A stretch of DNA of 25,477 nt from Paramacrobiotus richtersi (lineage: Eukaryota; Tardigrada; Eutardigrada; Parachela; Macrobiotidae): the NCBI GenBank assembly GCA_034698045.1, contig JAQGAU010000629.1:1-25477 (forward strand), in the 5' to 3' direction. This document shows, one piece after another, positions 9,310 through 19,016 of this stretch. Every line of letters begins with the position of its first letter. The first letter of the stretch is position 1. The notes below the pieces were generated by a model. It was not told the origin of the DNA, made no database searches, and saw nothing but the letters and a program-made list of their open reading frames with translations. A program made the position numbers and the translations under genes.

Positions 9310-10413
9310 CTAATCTACTTTGAACCTCGGAAACAATGCTAGTGCGTTCTTCCTGTTTACTGCCAATAACGCTGCCGTTGAGCCATGTGCAGCAACATAA
9401 CCATCCCAATTTGTCGTCTCGCTCAATGTCGCAGCTAGCGGGTTATACGGAAAATCCGTTCCAAAAATGATATGGTCAGGCTGTGCAAATTTAGTAAGCG
9501 CATCCAGTGTAATCTCGTACTTTGACGTAGCAATATCGAGGTAGAGAGTTTTCACATCCTTCAGGAACTCGTCGGGGGTTTTGGTAATCCTCCCAGACCG
9601 ATAAAACGAATTAACCACCCGTCCAAAAATATACGGCAATGTGCCGCCCGCATGTGAAACAATGATTTTTACATTGGGAAAATCGCGAACGACATTTGAC
9701 ACTACCAGATCAACAATGGTTCGCGTAGTCTCCTGAGGAAAATCCATCGTAGAGATGCTGAGATTAACTGTTGCAGAAACTGATTTTATACTGCAGCCGT
9801 ATGTAGGATGGATGAAAACAGTCGCATTCCGGTCATCCAACTCCGCCCAGATGTCTTTGAAATCTGGATGCCCAAGATAATACATTCCCCAAGTATTCGT
9901 CGTATTCCCATAACTAGTGTAAAAGGTCACTCCATCAGCATGCAACACGTCTAATGCGTACGCAATTTCTTTGATTGCTGCTTGCTTATCCAACAAGGAC
10001 GGAAGTGTTGCGAAGAACCCATACTTTTGGGGATTGGAATCACGCAAAGATGCACCGTACTCGTTGACGCGTCGCGCGACGGTTGCCGCTTTATCGGATT
10101 GCATAATACTGGTACCCGGCGAGGTAATGGAGAAGATTACGCTGCTGATAGAGTTATTGGCGTTGAATTCATCATCAAGTTTGAGGGACCATCGCGGATC
10201 ATCAAAATGGGCTGGATCGCCTCCGCTCTGTTGGAAGGCGGCTTGGTAAAAGTCTGGAATATAGTGATGGTGTACATCAACGCGTCGAGGTGGTCTAGGC
10301 GGTTCTGTCACAGCAGCGGAATAGTTGAAGTAGGGCCTGTAAGGTATAGGGTAGGCGACAAAGGTTTTGATGAGGAATGCAAGCCGAATAAGAGCTAGTT
10401 TATACGAAATCAT
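9310..10413 (-). CDS. Secreted amidohydrolase, ACMSD / 6-methylsalicylate decarboxylase-like
   Basis: Single-exon, 367 residues. Residues 1-20 form a signal peptide (cleavage likely after FVA), so the enzyme is exported or enters the secretory path. The rest is one amidohydrolase-2 (metal-dependent TIM barrel) domain. Metal and active-site motifs seen: HHH at 48-50 (HxH), HPT at 202-204, SHAGGTLPY at 253-261 and GTDFPYNP at 318-325, giving ligands H48, H50, H202, D320 and catalytic H254. Members of this family decarboxylate aromatic or muconate acids (2-amino-3-carboxymuconate semialdehyde, 6-methylsalicylate, gamma-resorcylate). The wording of these motifs is closest, in my memory, to fungal and bacterial 6-MSA decarboxylase-like proteins rather than animal ACMSD; the exact substrate is unknown. 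Lack of introns and the added signal peptide fit a gene gained by transfer and then adapted. No AATAAA was seen close to the stop. Confidence 0.85.
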   Translation of the reverse strand: MISYKLALIRLAFLIKTFVAYPIPYRPYFNYSAAVTEPPRPPRRVDVHHHYIPDFYQAAFQQSGGDPAHFDDPRWSLKLDDEFNANNSISSVIFSITSPGTSIMQSDKAATVARRVNEYGASLRDSNPQKYGFFATLPSLLDKQAAIKEIAYALDVLHADGVTFYTSYGNTTNTWGMYYLGHPDFKDIWAELDDRNATVFIHPTYGCSIKSVSATVNLSISTMDFPQETTRTIVDLVVSNVVRDFPNVKIIVSHAGGTLPYIFGRVVNSFYRSGRITKTPDEFLKDVKTLYLDIATSKYEITLDALTKFAQPDHIIFGTDFPYNPLAATLSETTNWDGYVAAHGSTAALLAVNRKNALALFPRFKVD

Positions 10414-10453
10414 GGCTGCTGTTTTGTAGGTTATTTTTGTTCAAGCTGCTTTG

Positions 10454-10461
10454 TATTTATG
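10454..10461 (-). promoter_or_regulatory. TATA-like element for the amidohydrolase
   Basis: CATAAATA on the minus strand, about 40 bases before the ATG, implying a short leader. The same 8-mer stands before the peptide gene at 20044-20324. Confidence 0.4.
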
Positions 10462-12001
10462 GGAGATCTGATGAGGTGTTTTTGTTACCAGTACAAATGT
10501 AGCAAAATTACAGTTATTACATAACCACGTTGTGGTTCCAGTTTAGAAGTCCTGTAGCTGCCCCATACTGCAGTCATTTGTACGTGTTATAGCTATTTAA
10601 TTAAAAACACTTTCATGGTCTGCTTTTACAAACAATATTAGTTCATTAAGTTTCGTCTAGTCGCCTTCGGGTGCAATTCTGGCAGCGAAAGGGCCTGTCC
10701 CGCTGTCCGTACCGTGTAGCTGAATGAAGCCCATGATTAGCTAGAAATCGGACAATTGACTATGAATCCTGTGAAGTTTAAATTTATTTGCTGAATACTT
10801 CCGGTTATCGCACCCAGCGAGTTTCGAGCGATTGGGTACCTAAATAATGAATCTTTCTGATAAGACCGAGAACTACAGTTTTGGGTCTGCAAGGACCTTT
10901 TACAATCTAACTTTAATTTTTCTGCTAATTAATGTCACCTTACGGTGGAGAATATAGTCAAATACTGTTCCTTCTGTGGTTGGCCAAGTCTCCGTATTAT
11001 GGATACGCTATCTACACTCTGTTAGGTCTGTTTTTCGGCGAGGCGGTGGGATTCTGTTGTACATAACACAGCTGATCGTAAGGTATTTGTTCTTGGAAGT
11101 CTATCATTATTTATGTATTTGCGTACACCTCGTCGAAAGTTTCGGTTGGGTTATTTCCAAACAGATAACCATGTACGATTCTAGTGATCGACTCCGATCG
11201 GTCTTTTATGCCCGAAATAACGCGTTGTACTTTCGGCTACTGTACGGCCTAAAACGAATAAAAATGGAAACCGATTATTATGGAGGCGCGAAAAATTAAA
11301 TTTAACACCTAAACATTATTTTTAAGCGGACCGATTCAGCAATAGCTTTCCGTGGAACGCAGCTCAAAAGGTTTAATGACTTCTTCACAGCGTTACGGAC
11401 TTTTAAACTCATATCCAGTCGATCCAGGGTACACGTGCATGCTAATTTGCGACTTCTTGCTTGAGACCTGTTCGTCAATCCATGCCCACTAAACAGATGT
11501 ACAACACTGAAAAAATGTTTCAAGCTATTTAAACGCTTAAAATTAATGTGCACTCACACAAGCTTAAAACTATTAATTAATGGTAACCATGAATAAATCG
11601 TTCTGATGCAACAAAGTTTACCCCATTCTCACAGAACATATTCCTAAATCTAGCGATTTCCATCATATATAATTTACAATTAGACACGCCACATTAGAGG
11701 TTGAAATCTATGTTGTCCATGCAGCAAGCTAACCCAGTCCTAACTTATTGTTAGCTGGAAGACATTTAACAGTAAATAACTGACTACAATTGTACTGTTG
11801 CGCATGAATCTTATTTTTCTCTACCAGTACCGAAGCGGATTCTCACGACACACAATAAACAGTTTAAGTACTGCGCTGGGCAATTGCCAAAGCTGCGTTT
11901 CACCAACAGTGCTTACTTGAAAATATTATGCAATCAGCGTTGATGAAAACAAAGCTTATTTCTCGGTGGACAACAAAACAATGAGCTCTGCAGATACTGG
12001 T
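10462..12001. other. Non-coding spacer
   Basis: About 1.5 kb with no supportable gene. The frame at 10976-11299 (plus) has no motif or Kozak support; 11302-11553 (minus) follows a good acceptor (TTTTTTCAG near 11511) but no partner exon was found. Confidence 0.45.
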
Positions 12002-12009
12002 CACATATA

Positions 12010-12019
12010 TATATAAATA
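12010..12019 (+). promoter_or_regulatory. TATA box of the first small peptide gene
   Basis: TATATAAATA, with TCACT (A at 12035) about 25 bases on as a plausible initiator, giving a 77-base leader before the ATG at 12112. Confidence 0.6.
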
Positions 12020-12111
12020 CGGTAGCTGTTACTCACTGCAGAATACATGTATAGCCATTTTACTTCTCTGCGGTAAGCCATTTTTTTGACTAAAGCTACA
12101 TAACGATCAAC

Positions 12112-12473
12112 ATGAAATTCCTCCATTTCGCGCTGTTTGCTGTGGTGGCGATGCTGGCTATGGTACGTCACTAAGAAATTTTTTTTGTTTAAACCGAGCA
12201 AAATGTTTTCAGTAGAGTGTCGAAAATTGACTGGAAATTATGGCACAACTGGTACTTTTCAGCGATTTATTATTTATCTATGTATATCAGAGTTCTGTAT
12301 TGTGAACGTATCTACCAATCCTATCATCCAGTGTTTTGCAGTTCGCCATGCCTAGCCAGGCAACAACATGTGAATCTGTGGGTGGTCGACTTCCAGTCTG
12401 CCGAATCGGAGAAACCTGTGTTTTTAAGGACGGCTCCAAAAAAGGGACATGCCAGAAAAGAAAAAAGCACTGA
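12112..12473 (+). CDS. Small secreted 4-Cys cationic peptide (two exons)
   Basis: Exon 1 (12112-12162) encodes the 17-residue leader MKFLHFALFAVVAMLAM and ends ATG|GTACGT. Exon 2 (12342-12473, acceptor GTGTTTTGCAG) encodes 43 residues starting FAMPSQATTC and ending CQKRKKH, stop TGA; total 60 residues. The intron is phase 0, 179 bp. The mature peptide has four cysteines spaced C-x9-C-x5-C-x10-C and a strongly basic tail. TATA box upstream and AATAAA at 12617 fit a complete gene. Size, charge and cysteines resemble antimicrobial or signalling peptides, but I recognise no family. It shares the leader-exon ending LAM|F with the genes at 15055-15417 and 20044-20324. Confidence 0.7.
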
Positions 12474-12616
12474 TTGCCAAACAAAGACGGATTTCTGGAA
12501 TATGACTCATAATAAACGATGGTACCGCGCATTGTTTACGATTTTGTAAGGAATGAGTATGACAACTGACGCCTAAGGCACCGGCTGTTTGGATGTTAAT
12601 ACAACTTGTACAAAAT

Positions 12617-12622
12617 AATAAA
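12617..12622 (+). terminator. Poly(A) signal of the 12112-12473 gene
   Basis: AATAAA 144 bases after the stop codon. Confidence 0.6.
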
Positions 12623-13994
12623 CGGTTAAATCACAGTCCGTATTCTGTTGTCGTCTTGCGCATGATCAAAACAACAACGTAAATATCTAGAATAATGTTT
12701 GAAAACAACAGCAAGACATCAAATACATGTGCACACAAAAGTTCAAAAAGAAGACGATCGACGCAGCCAGAACCGATTCGGTATGTAACAAAATGTCACA
12801 CAGCGCTGTGTTATACAGGTAAACAAAGAAGCAACAGGGACATATCGAGCCACTGCGGTCAAAACAATCCAGATGATTTTGCAGTCAGTTACTGCTTTAT
12901 ATTATGCCTGGTACCTCGTATTGGCTACTTCTAGCCCGTTAACAGACTTTTCGATGTGGTAATTTCTTGATTTTTCATGATCAGCCAGTGATCGCAACGA
13001 ACGTGGGGGCATGGGGCATTTTTCTCACAGGTTAACATGCGGTTTGTATAATGTCCATGCCCTATGTTTGCTTGTGTGTAAGTATTGTTTTTTGTTTGTT
13101 TACACATGTAATTTTATAAATTTTTTTGTACTCGTTGTCAGTTTTTGTTTACTGGGAGCTTTTTCGTCGGTTCTCGCAAAGGCGAGATAACGCCCCTGAA
13201 CGTAAATTCTCTGTGGCTGAATTATTTTAATGTCATCTGCGACTGAGCTTCGTTCCCTTTTACACATCAGACAAGAAAACAAAAGAACAAGAACAACAAA
13301 AATAACAACAGAATCAATTTTTCTGGGAAAAAGACAAAGAGCTGAGAAAAGCACCGTAAGCGTTATCATAATACAGTTAGATCAAACAACCATTGCAGTG
13401 TTCTTTCATGTAGCGTAGGTCGGCCCAATTACCGCTATTAGTGCTGCTAATTAACACGTATCACTCAATGTGTCGATATGTACTGTACATTGCCAGTCAC
13501 TCAGAACTCCAACAGTCTTAAGCCATGATCCTTGGTAAATTTTACGTATTAACCAGACATTACGTCAGCGAGAGAAATTTGCAACCTCAAAGTACTTAAC
13601 AGAGTCCCCACATCATGCAGAATTATAAACCGTGTTAGATGTTTGTGTTTAAAGATTCAGTTAGTATATTCAAGCTGTCCAGACGTCTTCTGTAGTCTTG
13701 ATAAAGAATCGTGAACAACGCAACGGTACAGAACATAATCCGTACGGCATGAATGTTTTAATCTTTGAATCTGAGCGTTGGGCGAACGATGGCCACCGTT
13801 GATTACCGAGAACCAGAAAGAGTCGCAAACAAACCGCATTCATGGGAAATTTCTGTTTAACTGCATATACGTACGTCCGCGTTAAGGCAAACACAGCGAC
13901 AGTAGCGAAACTACATTGAAAACCAACCGTGTGCGAATATTACGCAAAAGACCATTTGATACGCGAAAATATTGAAGAAGTATACTTCCAAAAA
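12623..13994. other. Non-coding spacer
   Basis: No firm gene. A minus-strand frame at 13670-13894 contains a leader-like MNAVCLRLFLVL (ATG at about 13842) with a possible donor, GTAATC, but no convincing second exon. The plus-strand frame 12695-12934 has no family features. Confidence 0.4.
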
Positions 13995-14347
13995 ATGAAT
14001 ATTCCGGTGCTGAGCTGTTTGGTTATTGCTGTTGCTGTCAGCATGGCCGGTGAGATTGTTCTGTGCTTTATATAGTCGCATGTTTATGGAGTGTCGTGAT
14101 ACCTCAGTTATATTATAAATCAACTTATTTCATAGTGTGCGATGAGGATAAAGGTGCCAGTGGATTCCAGTGTCCGGATTTGACCAGCTGTCCCAACGTG
14201 ACACCTAGCGTGTGCCCAACTCATCCATGTGGAGAAAAACAGTGCAAAAACCATCCCAGGGCCCAGTGCTGCCATAACATGTGCAAGGGATGTGAAGCGG
14301 CGTTTTACGAGAACGGCCGCGATGTGACCAGTCAGTGCGGCAACTAA
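13995..14347 (+). CDS. Small secreted 11-Cys peptide (two exons)
   Basis: Exon 1 (13995-14049) encodes MNIPVLSCLVIAVAVSMA and ends in phase 1 before GTGAGA. Exon 2 (14136-14347, acceptor TTATTTCATAG) encodes the mature part, starting VCDEDKGASGFQCPDL and ending DVTSQCGN, stop TAA; total 88 residues. After the leader there are eleven cysteines, including an adjacent pair (QCCHNMCKGC), so an unpaired cysteine or dimer is expected. There is no AATAAA within 150 bases. No family recognised; the dense cysteines suggest a compact extracellular fold such as an inhibitor or defence peptide. It differs from its neighbours in the intron phase, so it may be unrelated by descent. Confidence 0.72.
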
Positions 14348-14463
14348 GGATTGTTGATATAATTTTAGCATTCAACGGTGTATTTAGAGAGAGGGGTGTT
14401 TATCTGTATACATATGCTTCTAAAGAATCTAAACGTTAACCAAAACGTATCTGTATTTGCAAT

Positions 14464-14481
14464 AACTGTAACTGTAACTGT
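14464..14481 (+). repeat. (AACTGT)3 microsatellite
   Basis: Three perfect hexamers inside an open frame (14378-14644) that otherwise shows no coding signs. Confidence 0.8.
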
Positions 14482-15054
14482 AAATGCGTATATTTTGTCC
14501 GATTTTGCTGACCCCAAAGTCCAGTTATTACTAAAAAAAGCTTGCTTGCCACAAAAAATTCACCGCAGTATCACCAAACCAGTCGTAACCATTGATTACG
14601 TAGCTGTTCTATCGGTCCCAGCCTGCAGTGTTATCAACAAGTAATATAAGTTTTTTTAATTTGTACGTTCAGGTTTTTATCATCATTGCAATACGCCAAA
14701 AACCCCATACACAGACAGTGGGGCCGATAGAATAAACCACATACCTTGGTACCAGGTACACGCTGTGACGCTGGTCGTGTATTAGCTAATTACCTAGACA
14801 AGACAACTTTATTGACAATACCTAAGCCAATCGACGTGGTTAGACGGTAGCAGTTTATATTTACAGTCAGCGAATATACAGTAGGTAGGACGTACTCTCC
14901 TTTGATACAACTACAGGTAAGTCTGAAATATGATGCGCTTCTTGCGGACCGCAGGTGTCCGTGTAACTGGACAGTGTTCACGTTGACTGTTGCGTCGAGT
15001 CACATATGGTTGCAGTGTGAGTGGAGTCAGTGGACCGATCGGTACGGGGAACGT

Positions 15055-15417
15055 TCATCCAGGAATGTGTCCACCAGGCACACTGTAAGGACACCCTTGG
15101 CAGTATGGACAATAAGCGCAGTATGAACCCCATCCTCGCTTGACAATTGATTTGATGGGGCCTCCGTCTGCTTCAGCACAAAGCAGGAACTGCAAGACAC
15201 GATTCATCTGATTTCAATATGCTTGTGTAGTTATCAATATATCCACCAACAGGCATACCAATAGTTCCATTGAATGCTTAAAGTAAGTACTCACATAAAC
15301 TCGACGGAAAAAGAGTGCACGTTCAAGCAGCATAAAACTGTACAACATATAGTTTCACAGCAACCTTACCATGGCAAGAAGAGCTATTACGAAAATCCAA
15401 AAAACAGTCATGTTCAT
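15055..15417 (-). CDS. Small secreted pro-peptide with KR site and CxxCxxCxxC core (two exons)
   Basis: Exon 1 (15370-15417) encodes the leader MNMTVFWIFVIALLAM and ends ATG|GTAAGG; exon 2 (15055-15189, acceptor TCTTGCAG) adds 44 residues, stop TGA; total 60. Intron phase 0, 180 bp. Exon 2 starts FLLCAEADGG, so signal cleavage probably follows CAEA. A short propeptide ends KSIVKR, and the likely mature peptide begins GWGSYCAYCPYCQGCPYS, with four cysteines in a CxxCxxCxxC ladder rich in Tyr, Pro and Gly. A dibasic site before such a peptide is typical of neuropeptide or antimicrobial precursors; the peptide family is unknown. AATAAA on the minus strand lies at 14808-14813, about 245 bases past the stop. 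Same LAM|F junction as two other genes in the cluster. Confidence 0.7.
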
Positions 15418-15570
15418 TCCTATAGGGTTTAGTATATGCTGCGGCATCGGTCTGAGTGCTCCAATTGCGACGCGGACAATCACTCAGTAAAATTAGCTTC
15501 TGATACGCTGCTGACTTCCTTCGAAGCAATCAGTCAACGAGGTGTTGTTGATAAATTTTGTTGTGCTTGA

Positions 15571-15798
15571 ATGGGAAAATTCCGTTACCAAATCGAAAAA
15601 CTGTTCGGCTGCATGGCAGCATGCGTTTTTGCAAGCCTTGTGGCATATTTTTTCTTAACGGTTGTTAATAATTTGTCGCTTGTTTGGCACACAATCGATA
15701 AGAATGGATCGCGTGTTTTTGTAATAGTTGTACTTCAAAAGGGTGAACCGGTAAAATCCACGGTATTCCCGCTTAGCATGTTGTCGGGTAAACGTTAG
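15571..15798 (+). CDS. Possible small membrane protein, uncertain
   Basis: A 75-residue ATG frame with one clear hydrophobic segment at about residues 14-33 and a basic C-terminus (LSGKR). It runs away from the peptide gene at 15055-15417. No family match, splice evidence, TATA box or AATAAA; it may be a chance frame. Confidence 0.2.
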   Translation: MGKFRYQIEKLFGCMAACVFASLVAYFFLTVVNNLSLVWHTIDKNGSRVFVIVVLQKGEPVKSTVFPLSMLSGKR

Positions 15799-16354
15799 CA
15801 GACACCTTCTGTCCGCATTTTTGGTCCGCTACCTTTTTATCAAACAATTGCATGAAAAATGATTCCGGTGTCTTTTTGTGCGGGCTTTCTGGATCTACAG
15901 TTTACCGTTTTTTTATTAAAGAACTGCGTCTTAGTGAGAGGATCTTGATGTTTTTATCAACAACAACAGTTTTATTCAGTTTACGCCTTTAAGACACATA
16001 TTAATGTTAGCTGTTTCAAACCAACACAATCACTAACAGTTGTCCCAAAAGAGCGCTCTTGCAGTCCTTCAGTCTGTGTAGTGTGTACAATGCACGGAAA
16101 CCTTTGTTTGCTCTTTTGGGTCACAGATCCGATACAAAACTGTTATCAGGCAAAAGTTCTTCATTTTTGCTCGTTTGCGCACAGGGCGCCCTTCCCACAA
16201 GGAAAAAGATGATCAGCTTCGTTATCAGGTTGGATAGGCGTACTTTCAGTACAAGCGACGAACTGCAATAAATATAATTTACTTTTGATTTTACATGGTT
16301 GTAGCTTACACGGATGAACGCCTGAAGAGTCCTTATTATATAGTACAAGCAGCT

Positions 16355-16373
16355 GGCTCGCCTTCGGCGAGCC
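16355..16373. repeat. Perfect GC-rich hairpin
   Basis: GGCTCGCC-TTC-GGCGAGCC: 8-bp arms, 3-base loop, in A/T-rich surroundings. Confidence 0.8.
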
Positions 16374-16928
16374 GCAACTTGCTTAACTGTGGAAATGTAG
16401 GATCACGAAGTTTAAGTAATTATATTACGTACATAAAGTTTGTACCGATTTAATATACAATGTCGAATTTTCATAGTATTTCAACTAAAGGAAGAAGTAC
16501 AAAGGTATCGGCAGCCGCAATGGTCCCGGTGGTTGGTTTACACAAAGATTATCTGATAGCCAGACAGACGTCCGTCTGTGTGCAGAATTTCATGCTGTTA
16601 AAAACTCCTGTTAAGAATTAAACAATCTCACGGATAACGTTCGAAAGACAGTAACAAATCAGCGCACTATTTCGGAAAACCACCATCGCTTATTAATCAA
16701 ATTATTAACTTCCAACCGTCCTGGGCTTTCTGTGTACAACTATTTTACAGAATCGTTTTGTATTAGATTTCTCGGCGCGAAAAAAATGTATTTTATAAAT
16801 CTTCAAGCATGCCATCAGATGTACCAAGTTAAAGCTAAATTGCGTTCCTTGCACGACAAAGAAAGGCTGAACTCATAACGCCCGTATGCATAAATTAACA
16901 ATTCTTTGAGCGGCTCGTCTACTGCGCA

Positions 16929-16958
16929 TTGGCGGCGGGCGCTCCGCGCCGCCGCCAA
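16929..16958. repeat. GC-rich inverted repeat
   Basis: TTGGCGGCGG and CCGCCGCCAA flank a 10-base centre; allowing one bulged G the stem extends to about 13 pairs with a TCC loop. Confidence 0.75.
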
Positions 16959-17077
16959 AGCTTGCGACTCGAACAGACCTGATAGGTAGCGCTGAAACAT
17001 ACCTTAGAGGTTAATTATAGAAATTTGTTATAATTGGCTGTGTCTCTACCGAACGCTATCGATCACATAGATGTTTC

Positions 17078-17094
17078 TATATATATATATATAT
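17078..17094. repeat. (TA)n dinucleotide run
   Basis: Uninterrupted TATATA run of 17 bases. Confidence 0.9.
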
Positions 17095-17121
17095 GATACT
17101 TAGAAGTGGAATCAGATTAGA

Positions 17122-17247
17122 ATGAGTAGATATGCCGCGCCGCTTCCGGTGATTTGCGGATGTGTTTCGCATAATCAAGTGCGCCATTGCGTCCTTGCAG
17201 AGATGTTCAGCGAGTATCGCGATCGCCCGCTGCGATCGTGTCCTTAA
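17122..17247 (+). CDS. Possible 41-residue ORF, uncertain
   Basis: ATG frame beginning MSRYAAPLPVICGCV, with four cysteines in the first 30 residues and one near the end, stop TAA. More GC-rich than its flanks, which makes chance openness easier. An acceptor-like CCTTGCAG lies inside at about 17196-17203. No partner exon or signal peptide. Confidence 0.15.
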   Translation: MSRYAAPLPVICGCVSHNQVRHCVLAEMFSEYRDRPLRSCP

Positions 17248-17638
17248 CTCAACAACCGATAAAGCATTCGACGCTACTTAGTTACGTGTTAACGGTAGGG
17301 CAAATTAACAGGTATTTGGTTGTGTTTAATTTTCCTGGATGGGAACGGTTTGTCGGACACTGGTCAGCTGCCGCACCCTACTACTTGCGGTCCATTCGCT
17401 TTCGCGCATATAATCGGAAATGTTTAGACATACCGATCAGTCGATCCGGTTCGTTATGATCTAGATCTCCACAGACTGCTAACGTCGTGGGCAGATGAGG
17501 GCACCATCAACTCTGCATTTAACTTTTACGGTTGCCAGTTTTAATGTTTTTCCCGTAACCCATCCATTCCAATTCCTTCTTTTGCCTTCTAAATTCATAC
17601 AATTCCTATTTCTCCCCATCAGCCCCAATTTTTAACCA

Positions 17639-18148
17639 TATAAAAATTCAGCCCAATTTCCAATCCCGTAGTGCAAATACTGGATGTACATTAGACAAAA
17701 TTTTATTATGCCTTCGGAGAAGTCCAAAACTCCCGTAAAATCGAAAGCTGTTCGCGCGAAGCCGACGGTTAATGCGATATAAATTCACAAAAAAAGAGAA
17801 AAAAAACATGAGGTTTTCTACGAATAGTTCCGTTTTCGAGGTCGTTTTTAGAAATCTCATTTATTTTTAATTTCTGATTTTCCTTATTCATTCCAATTCT
17901 CACTTTATTATCTTCCATTCAGACCCATTTATACGGAAAAGAGGGAAAATAATAGAAAAAGGGCATTTTTTCAAAAAAGCTGAAATTGCCAACCGAAAAG
18001 TGAATGTTAACAAACGCTGTCCTGGAAAATTTACAACCAAAACTCTTGTCGAGGCTGTGTCAGATAAATTCTGTATCACGGTTAAAAATTCAGAGTTTGG
18101 TGAAAAAACCAAAAACCGGGGACATAAACTGAAAACACATGATATAAA
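17639..18148 (+). other. Candidate Lys-rich two-exon gene, uncertain
   Basis: A TATA box (TATAAAAA, 17639-17646) stands about 60 bases before an ATG at 17708 opening MPSEKSKTPVKSKAVRAKPT. After a pyrimidine-rich stretch ending TTCCATTCAG (acceptor, exon from 17922) one frame stays open for about 75 codons to TAA at 18146-18148, containing KKAEIANRKVNVNKRCPGKF and TLVEAVSDKFCITV. The two pieces do not join in phase with the donors I can see (GTTAAT at 17768 or GTAAAA further up are phase 0; the acceptor needs phase 1). It may be a decayed gene or only A-rich sequence. Confidence 0.2.
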
Positions 18149-18345
18149 ATAAGAATAAGAGTTCAGCCATGAATATAGACGAAAAAACTAAGAATAAGAA
18201 TATCGACTACTAATCAGGTGCAACGAATATAACTAAGAAAAAACACGAAAAATAACAGAAAACACTACGAACTAAGGTATTAGAACTGGGAATAAACAAA
18301 GCACAAAGAAATACGAGACATCAAAAATTAGGAACTGATAATGTC
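18110..18345 (+). repeat. Purine-rich low-complexity tract
   Basis: Repeated AAGAATAAGA/ACTAAGAA-type words, nearly free of pyrimidine runs, about 460 bases after a pyrimidine-rich tract at 17540-17650. Confidence 0.6.
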
Positions 18346-18730
18346 TAGGAACAATAATTATTTATATGTGGTTCTACCACAGTATAGGCATCTACGCATG
18401 CTGTGCTGAATATGCAAACGCGAGTGTGCGCCCAGGCTAATAATAGCCTCCTAGCTGGCCATGGCGCGAGCGACATCCGCCAGTAAGGATATTTCCAACA
18501 TCTGACAGTCTGCACCATTTCCAGCAATAGACTAGCCCAATGGAGTTAGACCAGTCAGCCCATACATCTCGCAAAACCCATGCCATTCGCTTGACACACA
18601 GCCCAGACCCACGGAATTCACCCACCGTGCTCAAGTGGTTTCCATTGCCTTTTTTGACAAATTTAATTGATTTGGACAGTTATTTTAAAAAAAAGTCTAA
18701 CGGATGTGCAACCTTTTTCGATCTCTCCTT

Positions 18731-18897
18731 CTAACAAAACTTAAAGCAGTCAAATCGGACTGTTGGTTCTGGAGCCTATAAAGGCTAACCGTTTCAAAAT
18801 TTGGCTATATATATTGGGAGGACATGAAAAGGCAACTTACAGCAGCGAGAGCGATTACCGCAATGTACATCCAGTTCCGTACACAGAAAATCTTCAT
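18731..18897 (-). CDS. Very short secreted peptide precursor (two exons)
   Basis: Exon 1 (18841-18897) encodes the leader MKIFCVRNWMYIAVIALAA and ends GCT|GTAAGT. The preferred exon 2 (18731-18775, acceptor CCTTTATAG) encodes APEPTVRFDCFKFC and then TAG, giving a 33-residue precursor and a 14-residue mature peptide with one possible disulfide. Intron 65 bp, phase 0. A TATA box (19011-19016) with an initiator near 18991 supports transcription. Leader and layout match the gene at 21968-22223: same 19-residue length, 8 of 19 identical residues, both ending ALAA, and both with a C-terminal two-Cys loop. Two other acceptors are possible; one (AACAG, exon from about 18760) would give a Cys-free basic tail ending RDRKRLHIR. 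The leader is firm, exon 2 less so. Confidence 0.5.
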
Positions 18898-19010
18898 GAT
18901 GCTGGCGGTACTGTGGTACAGTTAAACAGAATGTGGCAGACCGTAAAAGAACAACAAAACGGCAAGTTTTTGTCACCACATAAGATTTTTTGAGTGGCTC
19001 GGCCGCAGCA

Positions 19011-19016
19011 TTTATA
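19011..19016 (-). promoter_or_regulatory. TATA box of the 18731-18897 gene
   Basis: TATAAA on the minus strand; ACTCA with A at 18991 lies 25 bases on as a candidate initiator. Confidence 0.5.

Larger units (their letters stand above)
15799..17121. other. Non-coding spacer with two GC-rich hairpins
   Basis: No firm gene. A minus-strand AATAAA at 15969-15975 has no clear gene in front of it. The minus frame 16815-17000 is read through the hairpin at 16929-16958 and is not convincing. Confidence 0.4.

Noticed and set aside
9971..10398. Two overlapping plus-strand frames of 92 and 138 codons
   Set aside because: Antisense shadows of the amidohydrolase.
10655..10755. Minus-strand frame MGFIQLHGTDSGTGPFAARI after an acceptor-like TTCATTCAG, resembling a second exon
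   Set aside because: No leader exon found within 300 bases upstream on that strand.
11302..11553. 83-codon minus frame after a strong acceptor-like TTTTTTCAG
   Set aside because: No convincing start exon; no family features.
13670..13894. Minus-strand leader-like MNAVCLRLFLVL
   Set aside because: No second exon with a clear acceptor and Cys pattern; the frame also reads straight on.
18356..18640. GC-richer block that looked like a SINE or tRNA-derived element
   Set aside because: No A-box/B-box pair, no poly-A end and no target duplication seen.
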